Below are positions 23,041-33,701 of a stretch of 64,000 bases of DNA, one piece after another. Origin of the DNA: Leptodontidium sp. MPI-SDFR-AT-0119 (Eukaryota; Ascomycota; Leotiomycetes; Helotiales; Leptodontidiaceae); contig JAHLEZ010000001.1 in assembly GCA_020726505.1 (NCBI GenBank), positions 4,650,001-4,714,000 on the forward strand, read 5' to 3'. Made by a program: the position numbers and the translations under genes. Position 1 is the first letter of the stretch. The number at the start of each line of letters is the position of its first letter. The notes under the pieces are model-generated. The model was not told the origin of the DNA. It saw only the letters and a list, made by a program, of their open reading frames with translations, and did no database searches.

Positions 23041-24681
23041 ACTCGATCATCTTATTGTAACGGCACGTGCCTTAGCGTTACCTATCTTACGTTACATATA
23101 TATAAGTAAAGTGGGAAGAAATAATCCTCCCTCCTTAGTAATTAGTTTTTGTATTAAATAGTATTATTAGTTATTATTTCGTGTTTCTTTAATTATTTTA
23201 TTATGTTGTAGTTACTTTAGTATATTAGTGATTATTATACTTTAATTGCGTTTCTCTTATTATTGACTTAATAATTATACGATAGCTTAAATTAAAGAAT
23301 TCTTATTTGTAGTGCCTGGTGATTGTGACGGTTGGGAGCGCCCAGAGCCTCATTTCCGGTATGCCAGCTAACCAAGCTTTACCGAGATTAATTGGCCCCA
23401 TGGCGCTCCCCCTTTGTATAGAGCTCTTCTCTCCATACCTTCTTTCCTACCTAGTTGTAGATTCTAAGGAACTCTTGTTATCTTCATATGTCGTGTATTG
23501 ATATGTGAGGCCGCTGTCACACGTGATTGCTGCCTTTATAGAGCAAGTGTCACAGTGATCTTAGGTTATAAGCAAACCTTTTAAAGAATTAAGGAAGGTT
23601 TAAAGATACGTCAGTTATTGATCTTTAAGTAATTTAAGATTAGTTTAAAACTCTTAAGAAATAAAACGATGTCTTCGATAGCCTTATCACTAAATATCAC
23701 TGGATATACGGTAATAACCTTAGTTGATACTTCCCAAACGTAAGGGAAAGGGTATGGTTTTTTTAGCAGATTAAATTTAAAGATGCTACAAGTAATACAA
23801 ACAATGCGGAGGATTACGTATTATTTATCAATGAACCTTGGGCTTTCTACTAAAAGAAGGGAATATATATGATCTTATTGGAATACGAGGGAAAGAAATA
23901 GCGAAGGCTTACGAAATATTTGTAAGCTTATAATCGTGCCTTTAATCATGATTTTAAAGATTTCCCGATTAATATTAGTAAGATTAAGTAGGCAGTAATA
24001 TTACTTTATGTTTCCATCTTCGGTGCTCTTTGTAGCCCGCTGGAGAGAAAGTCAGCTGCCTCGATCCGGAAAACCTTGAGGTGCATGCTGGAACTCTTCT
24101 GTCTCACCCCATGGATTCACCACTGCTAGCCATCATTCATGCAACTTCGCAAGTTCCTTTCACGCTATGTCAATATGTCTAGCCCTAGGTTACTAGCGCC
24201 ATTCTCCTTGACTGTCAAATAGTCGAACTTCTTAGGCAAACGAACTTCCTGTCTCAATTTCGACAGCATCCTCAAGACTCCTCGAAATCTTCCTTAACAA
24301 CGGCGGCAGACATCCTACAGCCTGCTAGTCAAGGAGCTCATTCCTTCGGAATCCTTCTGCAGAAGCAGATGCGGTTTCACTTCTCTGGGATGCGTTAAAT
24401 CGAAGACTCGCTCTGGTACGTGTGTGTACTTTCTCCTCGAGTCCATCAAGATTTCGTTGTGCTCACGACATGAAACATCTGAGTCGAAGGAGTTCAAATT
24501 CTGGAGATGTCTCGAGTCTACGACTTTTCACCTTTCTTGGCCCTTCATTCGTCTTTCATCACCTCACTTTCGAACACTATTTAATAGGCCTCGTCTTGCT
24601 TGGCCCTATCTGACAGATTCTTTGCCAGACAGCTTTCCATACCACCCAACCCCACGATATTCTTACTGACCTTCAGTGCTC
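23041..24681. other. AT-rich island and promoter of copy B
   Basis: From about 23090 to 24010 the sequence is strikingly rich in TA-containing AT tracts, interrupted by a more balanced patch near 23310-23560. No coding frame is present. This is what RIP-mutated repeats look like. From 24010 onward composition returns to normal and leads into the pyrimidine-rich promoter of the gene at 24682. Confidence 0.6.
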
Positions 24682-26250
24682 ATGGCACCTCACAAGAATT
24701 CCCGTCGTACACCGAAGTCAGCGCAACCCGCGACACCAGACCCCCAGATCAAGAATCTAGCCGTCAATCTCAATGGCTGGGCTATGGTCGATGGCATGAA
24801 TGAAAGAAATACCAATCAGATAATTACAGCCCGCTCCACGTTCTCGACTTCCTACAGTACAATAATCTCAAACAACAACGGCAAGGATATTGTTTTCAGA
24901 TCTTCACTAGACTTCTCGGGAACCGAATTGGCCCATCCCACCAATGGCAACCGCAGATACCTCATTGTTGGATATGCACCCCGCGCCATCACCAAAGGGG
25001 AATATTTGAAGAAAAACAAAGCCTATGGCAAAGGAATGACCAAGTCTATAGGCAGCGCTAAACCTGTTAATGTGATTCCCTGGGACTCTACAGCACCACC
25101 AATCTTAGTCGTGACTGAGATGCCTGCGAGAGAAGATGGTGTTATTCAGTTTTGGGCACTTCTCTGGCCAAAGAATGGATTGTGTACTCCGTTCGCTATC
25201 AAGGTCGAAAACGTTTTCTTTAGATGGGAGTACCGGACTTTTACAAACACCAAGGAAAGAAGAGCTGCTTGGACCAAGTCTGTTCAAGAAGCCGTCGAGA
25301 CAATTACCCATGCCGGCTTTTCGACCACCAATGACCTAGCTTCGAGCAGAAACATAGCAACTAGCCCGAAGGTAAAGGATGAAGGAAAGTCAAGAGCGGC
25401 CTCAGCAGGCTTGCAACCTTCCGTCAAAGAAATTACTGGGGGAGGAAGTCCACTGGAAGAATCTTATGATGACGAGATGACCTTTCCACACAGAAATCTT
25501 GGAGCAGGATCAGTACCCCCAAGGGCTGCAAGGGCTCCAAGAGCCATGTCAAATAAAGCACCTTTCAACCCCAGCTCTTCCGCCTTTGTTCCGCAACCTC
25601 AACTACCACTCAATTTCTCAGCTCACACTGGAGTCAACAACATAGACGACGAATCACTAGCACCCGAAACATTACAGACAGCAAGAGAGTTGCATAGAAT
25701 TGCCCAGCAAAGCTTCAAGGCGGAGCGAGACAAGTTAATCGCCGAGAGCGAAAGCTCCACCGCCAAAGAAGAGACACTCAATAAGTGGCAGGCTGCACTG
25801 AGCCAGGAAAAAGATGTTTTCCAAAAGGGTATTGCTTTTCAAGCCAGCAAACTCACGGAACGCGAGAACTTCGTTCAGGTCCGTGAACAGCAGGTGTACG
25901 AGCGCGAGCGGCACGTACAAGCCCGAGAAGGCGCTGTGAAGGAAAAAGAAGAGAGAGCTGTGAAGACTGAACAGAAGCTGCGCGGTTGGGAAGCTATCCT
26001 GGCGGAGCGAGGACAAGTTTTCGTTGAGCGGGAAGGTCGATATCGAGAGGAGCAGGCGAGACTCAAGGCAGACGAGAAGAAATTGCAGGATCGAGAGACT
26101 GCTATTGAAGAGGATCAGAAGGCTCTGGATTCGGGAATTGCAAATGCGATCAACTCTCTCTCGGCTGTCCAGCAGACTCGAAAGCGAAAAGCCGAGACTG
26201 ACCATGGCGGACGAAGATCGAAGAAACAGCGCGACGATACCGGATACTGA
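24682..26250 (+). CDS. Uncharacterised coiled-coil nuclear-type protein, copy B
   Basis: Intact single-exon gene of 522 aa; no known family recognised. The ATG at 24682 is the first in frame. Residues about 20-205 form a compact domain shared with copy A (QIKNLAVNLNGWAM, YLIVGYAPRA, NVIPWDSTAPPILVV, VFFRWEYRTF). A disordered Ser/Pro-rich linker follows, then from about residue 330 a long charged coiled coil with many Glu/Arg/Gln heptads (QVREQQVYERERHVQAREGA and similar). The C-terminus has a basic cluster, TRKRKAETDHGGRRSKKQR, likely a bipartite nuclear localisation signal. A DNA- or chromatin-associated, self-associating role is an inference. It lies next to transposon relics, unlike the housekeeping genes in the window. 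Confidence 0.72.
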   Translation: MAPHKNSRRTPKSAQPATPDPQIKNLAVNLNGWAMVDGMNERNTNQIITARSTFSTSYSTIISNNNGKDIVFRSSLDFSGTELAHPTNGNRRYLIVGYAPRAITKGEYLKKNKAYGKGMTKSIGSAKPVNVIPWDSTAPPILVVTEMPAREDGVIQFWALLWPKNGLCTPFAIKVENVFFRWEYRTFTNTKERRAAWTKSVQEAVETITHAGFSTTNDLASSRNIATSPKVKDEGKSRAASAGLQPSVKEITGGGSPLEESYDDEMTFPHRNLGAGSVPPRAARAPRAMSNKAPFNPSSSAFVPQPQLPLNFSAHTGVNNIDDESLAPETLQTARELHRIAQQSFKAERDKLIAESESSTAKEETLNKWQAALSQEKDVFQKGIAFQASKLTERENFVQVREQQVYERERHVQAREGAVKEKEERAVKTEQKLRGWEAILAERGQVFVEREGRYREEQARLKADEKKLQDRETAIEEDQKALDSGIANAINSLSAVQQTRKRKAETDHGGRRSKKQRDDTGY

Positions 26251-27483
26251 GTGCTTGATAGGCATATGGTGGAGTTTTTGCTTTGCGTGGGGGACCATTT
26301 CGTTTCTCTTCTGCGTCATATCATATGGGCTTTGGGAATGTGCTTTCTTTGGAACTATGGAAAAGGGTTCGGTTTAATGGTTTTGCGCAAACTCTCCATT
26401 GATAATGGATGAGAGAACGACATTAAAAAGTTGCTAGGACGAATGAATCACAATTGCATTGAAGAATTCTCTCTACTTTATGATTCTCACGCTAAGAGCA
26501 CACTTGAGTCGTCCCAGCCACGAAGTATCTGCTGAGGGGTATACTTTACGCAAATCGCTTAAACTCGTATGTCATCAGTACTTTAACTAAAAATTTGGTT
26601 ATTCAAAGAAAATGGATGAAATCGCGTGTCCCGAGCCTTCTTCTTCCAAGCGTCTCCAGTGCGATGGTACCAGGCTAGCCAAATTCGTCTCCGGTGAAGC
26701 GATAGTTCTTCCGGTAGGTAGGTAGCCTTCGCTCCATGAATGAGAAGTGAGTCTGTTCAAAGTCGCTAAATCATTTCAGAACATTGACTTTAAGGAAAAG
26801 CCGAGCTCAGGGCCAAGTAAGCCTTAGTTTTAATCTGGAAAGTAAATCGTATGAGTAGGGAAGCAACTCGCTTTATCGGAGACGAGTTTGGCTAGCCTCG
26901 GTCTCATCTCGTCATCGAATCTATTCCCTTGGCATCCTCGAAGATCCGAAGATCTCAAACCAGTCTCACAAGACAAATCTCGTTATGCTAAATAATAAAG
27001 TAAGAATTAGTATCACTATGCTCGTGATGTCTATATCCAGGGTCGGGGGTATTTCGGTATCATCATCGTAAATGACAATTTACTTTACTTCCCTGATTAT
27101 GCTGGTAGGATTGTACAGCACTGAATCACTAGAGAGTAGACACGGTAGATTAGATTGAATGTTTCCATTCGATTTTTGACCAACCCCGCCACCTTCAGTA
27201 TTCTATTGACCATGCATGCGTAAAAAAACCGAAGAAGGATCCAGCGAAGATGAAGTGCAGCAAGTAAGAGGAAAACAGAGGAAATTGCCTTGGTAATAAA
27301 GTACAGCAGTGACTAGGGTAACCCAACCCAGACCACTGCGAGTTGCTCAACACCATAGCAATGGATGTCTGTAACAACTTCCACCTGCCGCAACACCTTC
27401 TCAACGACCACCCATCAAACACCCTCCGCTCCATTACCAGCTTCCACCACCCCCGAACGAATCTATACTACAGTTTTCATCCT
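26251..27483. other. Intergenic, with possible tiny spliced frame
   Basis: No secure gene. A weak three-exon frame at 26612-26895 is listed separately. The remainder shows no coding pattern, and 27180-27480 is probably the 3' UTR of the carrier gene. Confidence 0.45.
26612..26895 (+). CDS. Possible 56-aa three-exon small protein
   Basis: Tentative. Exons 26612-26713, 26780-26816 and 26864-26895 form an open frame beginning MDEIACPEPSSSKRL and ending TTRFIGDEFG. Intron 1 has GTAGGT and GCTAAATCATTTCAG; intron 2 has GTAAGC and AAG but no good branch site. There is no homology I recognise. It could equally be chance splice signals in intergenic DNA. Confidence 0.2.
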
Positions 27484-29059
27484 CTACTTGAAGGCCTTGC
27501 CGAACATCAGGACCTGCATTTGATCGTAGATGGACAAGACACCGGCACCGGCAACACCACGGAGAATGTTGGCACCAGCACCCTTGAAGAGAGACTTGAA
27601 ACCCTCCTTGGCGATAATTTGGCGACCAGCATCCAAGGAAGACTTGTACTTGACGGCCTCACCAGAAGTCATCATCATACGACGACGGATGGTGTCGAGA
27701 GGGTAGGAAGCGATACCGGCACCAGTGGTGACAGTCCATCCGAGAAGGAAGGAGGCAAGGAAGTTACCCTCAAGAGGACCGACGAGGAGGACAGGCTTGA
27801 TGGAATCGTACATTCCGAAGTAGAGACCACGGTAAACGACGATACCAGCGACGGAAGGACCGAATCCACGGTAGAGACCGGCGATACCATCGGAAGCGAG
27901 GGTCTTCTTGTAGACATCTACCAGGCCGTTGAATTGACGCTCACCACCAGTCTTGGCGTTCTTGTTGTCGTTGGCAAGACGAGTACGGGCGTAATCGAGG
28001 GAGTAGACGAAGAGGAGGGAAGTGGCACCAGCAGCCTATGGAGTGTTAGAATTGATTTGCAGTGGAGAGTAGAGAAAAAGCTTACACCACCGGAAGCCAA
28101 GTTACCCATCATCCACTTAGCATATCCATCACGCTCCTTCTTGAAGGCGAACATGGACTTGTAGGTATCACGGAACGCGAAGTTGAGGGCTTGTGTTGGG
28201 AAATAACGGATGACGTTGGCAGTGTTTCCTCTCCAGAGAGAAGCAACACCCTCCTGTGCGGTGGTACGCTTGAAGCACTCGACGATACCATCATACTTGC
28301 GGTCGAGACGGCCAGTCTTCAACATCTCATCCTGTAAAGAGCATATTAGTCACCGTATGGTACATGGTAAATTACATGGCTGGATGGGGTTGCGTAGAGA
28401 ATGGCATCCAAGATCGACTGCAAAAATGTTGGCAGGCCGGTTTCTTGGCACCATCTCTGCACGTCCCGAAGCGGATATCCGGCATGGGTGAAGATATTTG
28501 TGCTGGGAGATCATAACAAACAAGAACGTACCTGGTTCTGGATCAACAGCTTAACACGCTCGATAGGAGCAGCGGCCGTCTTCGAGACGGCGGCGGAGAC
28601 ACCACCCACTGTTATCGCAGGTTAGTTGATATCCTTGTATAGCCATTCCAGCCACAAATGTAGAATCCATCATCGACCATTGAATTTAATGGCGATAATG
28701 GTTATTCCAGCTCCGGGAGGTTAACGTACTCAAGAAATCGATAACGAAGGGAGGACTGTTCAAGAAGAGGTCAGCTTTGGGCCCGCAGATGATGATTGGC
28801 GTTTGATAAAAAAAATTGATCCGAGGCCATTGAGCGACGACGAAGCTCGCAGGACACCGGCAGAGCACCCATCACATCTCAGTACCATTGCCCGATACCA
28901 ATTGAACTCCATTGAAGTCGAATGGCGATGGAAAAGATGGCTCGATGGATGCTGGTTGCGCTGCCAATTGACCCGGCCGCTGGTTGATGTTGACGGGGAA
29001 AAGGAGAATAAAACTTACACGCCCATGACGGACTCCTTCTTTGGGGGCTCGTTGCTCAT
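27484..29059 (-). CDS. aac: Mitochondrial ADP/ATP carrier
   Basis: Inner-membrane antiporter that exchanges cytosolic ADP for matrix ATP. Minus-strand exons are 29019-29059, 28730-28755, 28532-28608, 28086-28331 and 27484-28035; phases agree and the product is 313 aa. The N-terminus reads [20 protein letters not shown]. The three mitochondrial-carrier repeats show [21 protein letters not shown] and [17 protein letters not shown] is the nucleotide-carrier signature. The second coding exon is only 26 nt. Introns cluster at the 5' end, as is common in highly expressed fungal genes. Strong codon bias creates a long spurious frame on the opposite strand. Confidence 0.97.
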
Positions 29060-30338
29060 GATGACGGCTGGAGATCGACTGATCAAAGGACTGAGGGGAG
29101 ATGTTGGGATGGAAGAAAAAGAATGGTATGAGAGGATGGAAGCGGATGGAGGATGGACCTTTGAGAATTTATGTTCGGGGAGAGGGTTCCAGGAGGACAG
29201 AGCTTCTTGAAAAATTAGAGAGGCGAGACGGGGCTAGTGCCGTTGGCGCACCCGAGATTGACCGATGCTGCCTGAGGATACGAGGCCAAACAGCAATGAA
29301 TATCTCAGCGTCGCATCCTCTCTCACCTTCCTTTAATTCTATTTTATTTTTGAAAGGAAATCTAAGTAGATAACAGGCATATTAATCTTCATTTGAACTT
29401 GTTTTATTTTGTTCGTGTTATTTCTGGTTTGCGTGCACTGCTCTTCAACTCGTTATGTTCGGTCAGTCCTTGCAGCTGGTGGATCAGATCAAATCTCTCG
29501 GTCCGGCCCTGGCTGGAAGGGTGAGCGGAAAAGGGGAAACAAACAAATATTCATAATAATAAACACGGGAAAACTCTTTGCATCTTTGTTAACGTTTCTG
29601 CATAATGATTTCATATCTGGAAGCTTTGATTTTTCTTTTTACTTTTACTTTTTTCTGAATTCAAGCACACCAGGAGAGTGATTTCTCATCATCCGCTGCT
29701 AGTAAGAAGTTGCTGGTCCTTGACCGACTGAGAGCAATGCAGTATTTCCAAGTCCTTAATTGTCAAAGAAGACGAGGTTGTATCAGGTCATCCAAATAGA
29801 GGAAATAAATTCACATAGCAGGGATAATAGTTCTATTTAGAGGAGAGAGTTGGGGTCTTGCTTTCAAGCATTACGCTCGACCTAAAGGAAATGCTTGTCC
29901 TTCAACATCAGTCCGGAGAGAATACTGCTTTCCCTGTTATGAAGTTACTTCCATGAGAATTATCTTCCTGTGTAGCTTCCAATTGTACCAAGCGTAGGTG
30001 AGAATAGGTCATTGTACGGCTTTATGACGCCTGAAGTCTGGAAGTTGCGCTCAGTCTGATCGTGACGCTGAGTGATTCCGTTCAAAGCCATAATAAATAC
30101 CTCCAAAAGAGTTCCTAAACCCACCGCCACTCAAATTATTGATCCGTTCTTGAGTGATTCGTCTCCCAAGAAGCTTGCAATGGAGGTACAACAGGATAAA
30201 TGCGGCTCTTCAGCAATGCCTGTCATCGACTGGGTGCATGAACAGTGATCGCATAATGGGTTTGAGTAGGATGTTAAGGCCATGCGAACCCATACGTGAC
30301 CATATTTGGGGACTGAACGATCCGTAGATAATTGAATC
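29060..30338. other. Intergenic, carrier promoter and upstream region
   Basis: No gene seen. It includes the promoter of the ADP/ATP carrier and AT/pyrimidine-rich tracts at 29330-29660. Confidence 0.5.
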
Positions 30339-32258
30339 ATGGAATATGTGCGATTTCAAAAAAATCAAATCCCCGTCAAAGAAATATCGAAGCCCAAAAA
30401 AGCAAAATCCTTATCGAAAATCGTGATATTGCCCGCAGCCCATAGCAACGCAACCGCGCTAAGAAACCCCAGCCAGGTAGCTGTTGTAAACAACGGCCGC
30501 AGTGACCACCACCACATCCGAACCACAAAGAGTCTCTACAACCTGCAAGACTCCAAAATCCCCATCCCTTTCTCACACATATCCGCACAACCTGATATGG
30601 ATCCGAATTTCAAGTTCCCTGGATCGCCCGGGACGCCTCTCTTCCAAGTGTCGCCAGAACGCGTCAACCAGCAGCGAGCTTCTACAATTTTCGATGAATC
30701 GCCTTCGGGGAGCCCACACCGTCATTCGAGGGAGAGCAGTGTACATGACAAGGTAGCTGCGTTCAACTCGCTGGCTTTTCAAGGAAAGCAACTGGAGAGG
30801 AAGGCAAATGATGCGGCGTTAAAGCGCGCGATGCTGGGCCGGGAGGAGGCAGAGAGTGAGATGAGGAGATATAGAGAGGAGACACGAGCGCTACGGAGGC
30901 AGGTTGATGAGGGCAAGGAGAGAGAACGTAGAGTGGGCGAGAGACTGGAGAACGTTATGGTAAGTTATCTGTTGCTCCCGGCGCATTCTGGACTGGATCT
31001 GACTGTTGCACAGGAGAACTACGGTCGCGCCAAAGAAACCCACGCGCATACTCAGACTTTATGGGAGAAGGAGATCCGAAGAGCACGCAAAGAGTCGTTC
31101 AAGTCACAATCGGCGGTAGTGAAGCTACAAGAAGAACTGAAGTCTGCGCGTAATGCGATGAAGATGGCACAGGCGGATCTGGAGCAAGAAAAAGAGCGCA
31201 GTATGAAGCGCGAACAGGAAGCTTTCGCTGCGAGATACCAGCTTGTTGGAGTTCAAGAAGAAGTGTCGCAGGTTCATGAGCAACTTAAGTTGGTGGAACA
31301 AGAGCGCGATGCCTTGAGGACTATTGCGCAGAATGAGGAGATTGCTAGGATTGCCGCTGAGGGAAGAATACCGCTGCCGACCCTGAAGGAAGACGATGAG
31401 TTCGCTAGCCCCAAGAAGGCGCGCAAGTCCTTGGATTTGATTACGATTACATCCTCCGCTGCGAGTGAGGAGGAGTTGGATAACTTGCGCATGCTTATGG
31501 AGTGGGAGCAACAAAGAGCAAACCGGGCACACGACAGAGTCGAGTTCCTGGAGCTGGAGTGCCGAATGAACTGCTGCATATCCAAAGCTGCACAAAAAGA
31601 GCTATCTGCCTCAGCAGCTACGCAAGAGAAGATCCAAGCAAGCAGCTCAAGCGCTATCTTCGTCCCAGTCGAAGGCGTCTTCAGAACAGCATCTCCTGCG
31701 CCAGAAGAGTCCCCTTGGATCTCACCCGCAAAGAAGACCATCACCCACCCAATACACGAAGAGCCAAGATCCTTCGCACGAACTCCCTCTTGCGAGCCAC
31801 CTGCGGCAGCTCTCATCTCCGACACCAGAACCTCTCTCCTCTCCCTATTCGACGCACCTCAAAGTCCGACACGTACCGAAGATGGCGAGAACGATACAAC
31901 TATAACTCAATTTACACAAGAAGCTCCTGAGCCCGAAGAAGAGAGCCCTGTTAAGCACACCATGGTGCCTACCTTCCACACTATCAGCACCACAACACGG
32001 ATTCCTCTCGCCAACCCACCTGACCTCACCCCTCCAACTATCCTCCCAGCAGCTCTCAACCCAGCCTTGAGCCCTACCATGTCCCGCGAGGAAGCCTTAG
32101 CACAAATCCGCGAGCGAAGAGGCAGAGCAAGAAGTCTAGCACAAGGAACCATGACGCCCCGAAAGCAAATGGTAGAAGGGGCAGGACCAAGACGAGATAT
32201 CAGCGCCCCAGCAATCAGAAGTGGTGGAGTTCGTGGAAGAAGCCAGGCTAGATCGTAG
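30339..32258 (+). CDS. Large coiled-coil protein, unrecognised fungal family
   Basis: Exons 30339-30959 and 31014-32258 give about 621 aa. The 54-nt intron (GTAAGT...GTTGCACAG) is stop-free and in frame, so an unspliced reading would add 18 residues. After a low-complexity start, a Pro/Ser segment KFPGSPGTPLFQVSPERVN leads into a long coiled coil from about residue 140 (KQLERKANDAALKRAMLGRE, EAESEMRRYREETRALRRQV), with a second part near residues 235-340. The C-terminal half is Pro/Ser/Thr-rich and ends in an Arg-rich tail (EALAQIRERRGRARS). A structural or cytoskeletal/spindle-associated role would suit the architecture, but I do not recognise the family. The first 86 residues look poorly coding, and the ATG near 30598 (MDPNFKFPG) is an alternative start. 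Confidence 0.7.
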   Translation: MEYVRFQKNQIPVKEISKPKKAKSLSKIVILPAAHSNATALRNPSQVAVVNNGRSDHHHIRTTKSLYNLQDSKIPIPFSHISAQPDMDPNFKFPGSPGTPLFQVSPERVNQQRASTIFDESPSGSPHRHSRESSVHDKVAAFNSLAFQGKQLERKANDAALKRAMLGREEAESEMRRYREETRALRRQVDEGKERERRVGERLENVMVSYLLLPAHSGLDLTVAQENYGRAKETHAHTQTLWEKEIRRARKESFKSQSAVVKLQEELKSARNAMKMAQADLEQEKERSMKREQEAFAARYQLVGVQEEVSQVHEQLKLVEQERDALRTIAQNEEIARIAAEGRIPLPTLKEDDEFASPKKARKSLDLITITSSAASEEELDNLRMLMEWEQQRANRAHDRVEFLELECRMNCCISKAAQKELSASAATQEKIQASSSSAIFVPVEGVFRTASPAPEESPWISPAKKTITHPIHEEPRSFARTPSCEPPAAALISDTRTSLLSLFDAPQSPTRTEDGENDTTITQFTQEAPEPEEESPVKHTMVPTFHTISTTTRIPLANPPDLTPPTILPAALNPALSPTMSREEALAQIRERRGRARSLAQGTMTPRKQMVEGAGPRRDISAPAIRSGGVRGRSQARS

Positions 32259-32879
32259 TGTACGGACATTCAGTCTAGTAAGTTAGTGAAGCATAGAAGA
32301 GCTTCGGGTAGCGTGTTCCGTTTCGAGCGAGCGAGCGATTGATGATAGAATTGGATATAAGGATGAGGTTGTTTTTCTTTCGCGGGCAGCATCGCACCTG
32401 GCGTTTCTGCTTCATTAAAACTAGGAAGGTACCCAGGCCAGGTGTTTGGCTGTCTTTTTGATTCATTCTCTTCCGGTTTCAGGGGTTTTTTATGGCTACT
32501 TTTAGTGTAATTACGTGTAGTGAGAATGTTGATTTATATGTCCTCAGTTTGGCAAGTGACATTGAATTGTGTCCATCGGTGCAGGCGTGCCTTCCCTCTT
32601 TCCCCCAGCCAAGGTACCTACCTACCTTTACATCCACCTTACCTTAAGGTACCTTCTAGGCATGTCCATTACCTCGTTGAGGATTCTGCCCCATCATACC
32701 AGAAACCATCAACACAAAACTCGTTAACTCGCGCCACCTCGATTTCCATCTAGTCACGTGGAAACGCGTCTTGCATCTCACCCAACGCGTCAAATCAAGC
32801 CTACCACCTTCAATCCAACGACCTCTCACACACCCACAGCCAATCCAATCCCAATTTCAGAACGCAATAACGCGCAACA
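32259..32879. other. Intergenic, promoter of CENP-X
   Basis: No gene seen. It contains CACGTGG at about 32755 and C-rich leader sequence directly before 32880. Confidence 0.5.
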
Positions 32880-33701
32880 ATGCCACCCAAACCCTTTAAC
32901 CCCCCTCGTCCCTCCATGTCCAACGCAGGCGCAGGTACAGGCACCAAACCTCGCGGCCGTCCCAAGGGCTCAAACACCAACCCCTCCTCAACCACGAAAC
33001 GCAAATCCACAGACTCGATTCACAAATCCTCCAAACCCTCCAAATCCAAGACCAAAACTGCACACAACCCCGCGGGTAAAGGCAAAGGCAAAGAGAAAGA
33101 TGTAGACATCTCGCGTGGAAGCGGGTTCAGTAGACCGCGCATCTCGAACGCGAGTACGGTGTTGAATATCAGTAGTGGAGACGAAGACGAGGAGGAGGAA
33201 GAGGATGAAGATGTGGATATAGAGATGGAATCTAGAGACGAAGAAGCAGGAGGAGAAGAGGATGATGAAGATCCGTTTTCGAGCCAACCTCTACAAGGAG
33301 CTACACGGAGGAAATCGACCAACTCAAAAGCCAACACGTCTCGACGAGACGCAGCCGACGACCACGATAGAAAAATGGAAATCGAAGGCAGAAGTGGAAG
33401 TGTAGGCAAGGCGGATGGTCGACAGATCTCTATCCCGCCTGATCTCATTAATGTTATCATGCACGGTTTCTTCAACCAGGAGAATACGAGGATGAGCAGG
33501 GACGCTAATGCGGCTGTGGGACGGTATATCGAGACTTTTGTTAGGGAGGGCTTGAATAGAGCGGATTGGGCGAAGAGGCATGGATGGGAGGAAGGGGGCT
33601 TGGACAGGGATGTGGGAGGCGGAGGTATTGGAGATGGTGGCGCGTATCTTGAGGTGGAGGATTTGGAAAGGTTGGCACCGCAGTTATTGTTGGATTTTTG
33701 A
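32880..33701 (+). CDS. CENP-X / Mhf2 histone-fold protein with long N-terminal extension
   Basis: CENP-X pairs with CENP-S in the inner kinetochore and, as Mhf1-Mhf2, with FANCM-type helicases in DNA repair. Single exon, 273 aa. The histone fold is at the C-terminus (about residues 185-273): PPDLINVIMHGFFNQENTRM, ANAAVGRYIETFVREGLNRA, then YLEVEDLERLAPQLLLDF, which is the characteristic family ending. The first 180 residues are disordered, with an AT-hook-like KPRGRPKGS near residue 25, Lys-rich tracts and a long acidic block (GDEDEEEEEDEDVDIEME). Vertebrate CENP-X is essentially the bare fold, so about two thirds of this protein is extra. The fold also contains an internal Gly-rich insertion (GGLDRDVGGGGIGDGG). 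Confidence 0.85.
   Translation: MPPKPFNPPRPSMSNAGAGTGTKPRGRPKGSNTNPSSTTKRKSTDSIHKSSKPSKSKTKTAHNPAGKGKGKEKDVDISRGSGFSRPRISNASTVLNISSGDEDEEEEEDEDVDIEMESRDEEAGGEEDDEDPFSSQPLQGATRRKSTNSKANTSRRDAADDHDRKMEIEGRSGSVGKADGRQISIPPDLINVIMHGFFNQENTRMSRDANAAVGRYIETFVREGLNRADWAKRHGWEEGGLDRDVGGGGIGDGGAYLEVEDLERLAPQLLLDF

Noticed and set aside
27343..28164. Long plus-strand open frame of 273 codons
   Set aside because: It is antisense to the ADP/ATP carrier exons, is low in hydrophobic pattern and reflects codon bias of the real gene.
32988..33475. Minus-strand frames with Ser-rich and hydrophobic runs
   Set aside because: They are antisense shadows of the acidic and basic tracts in the CENP-X homologue.
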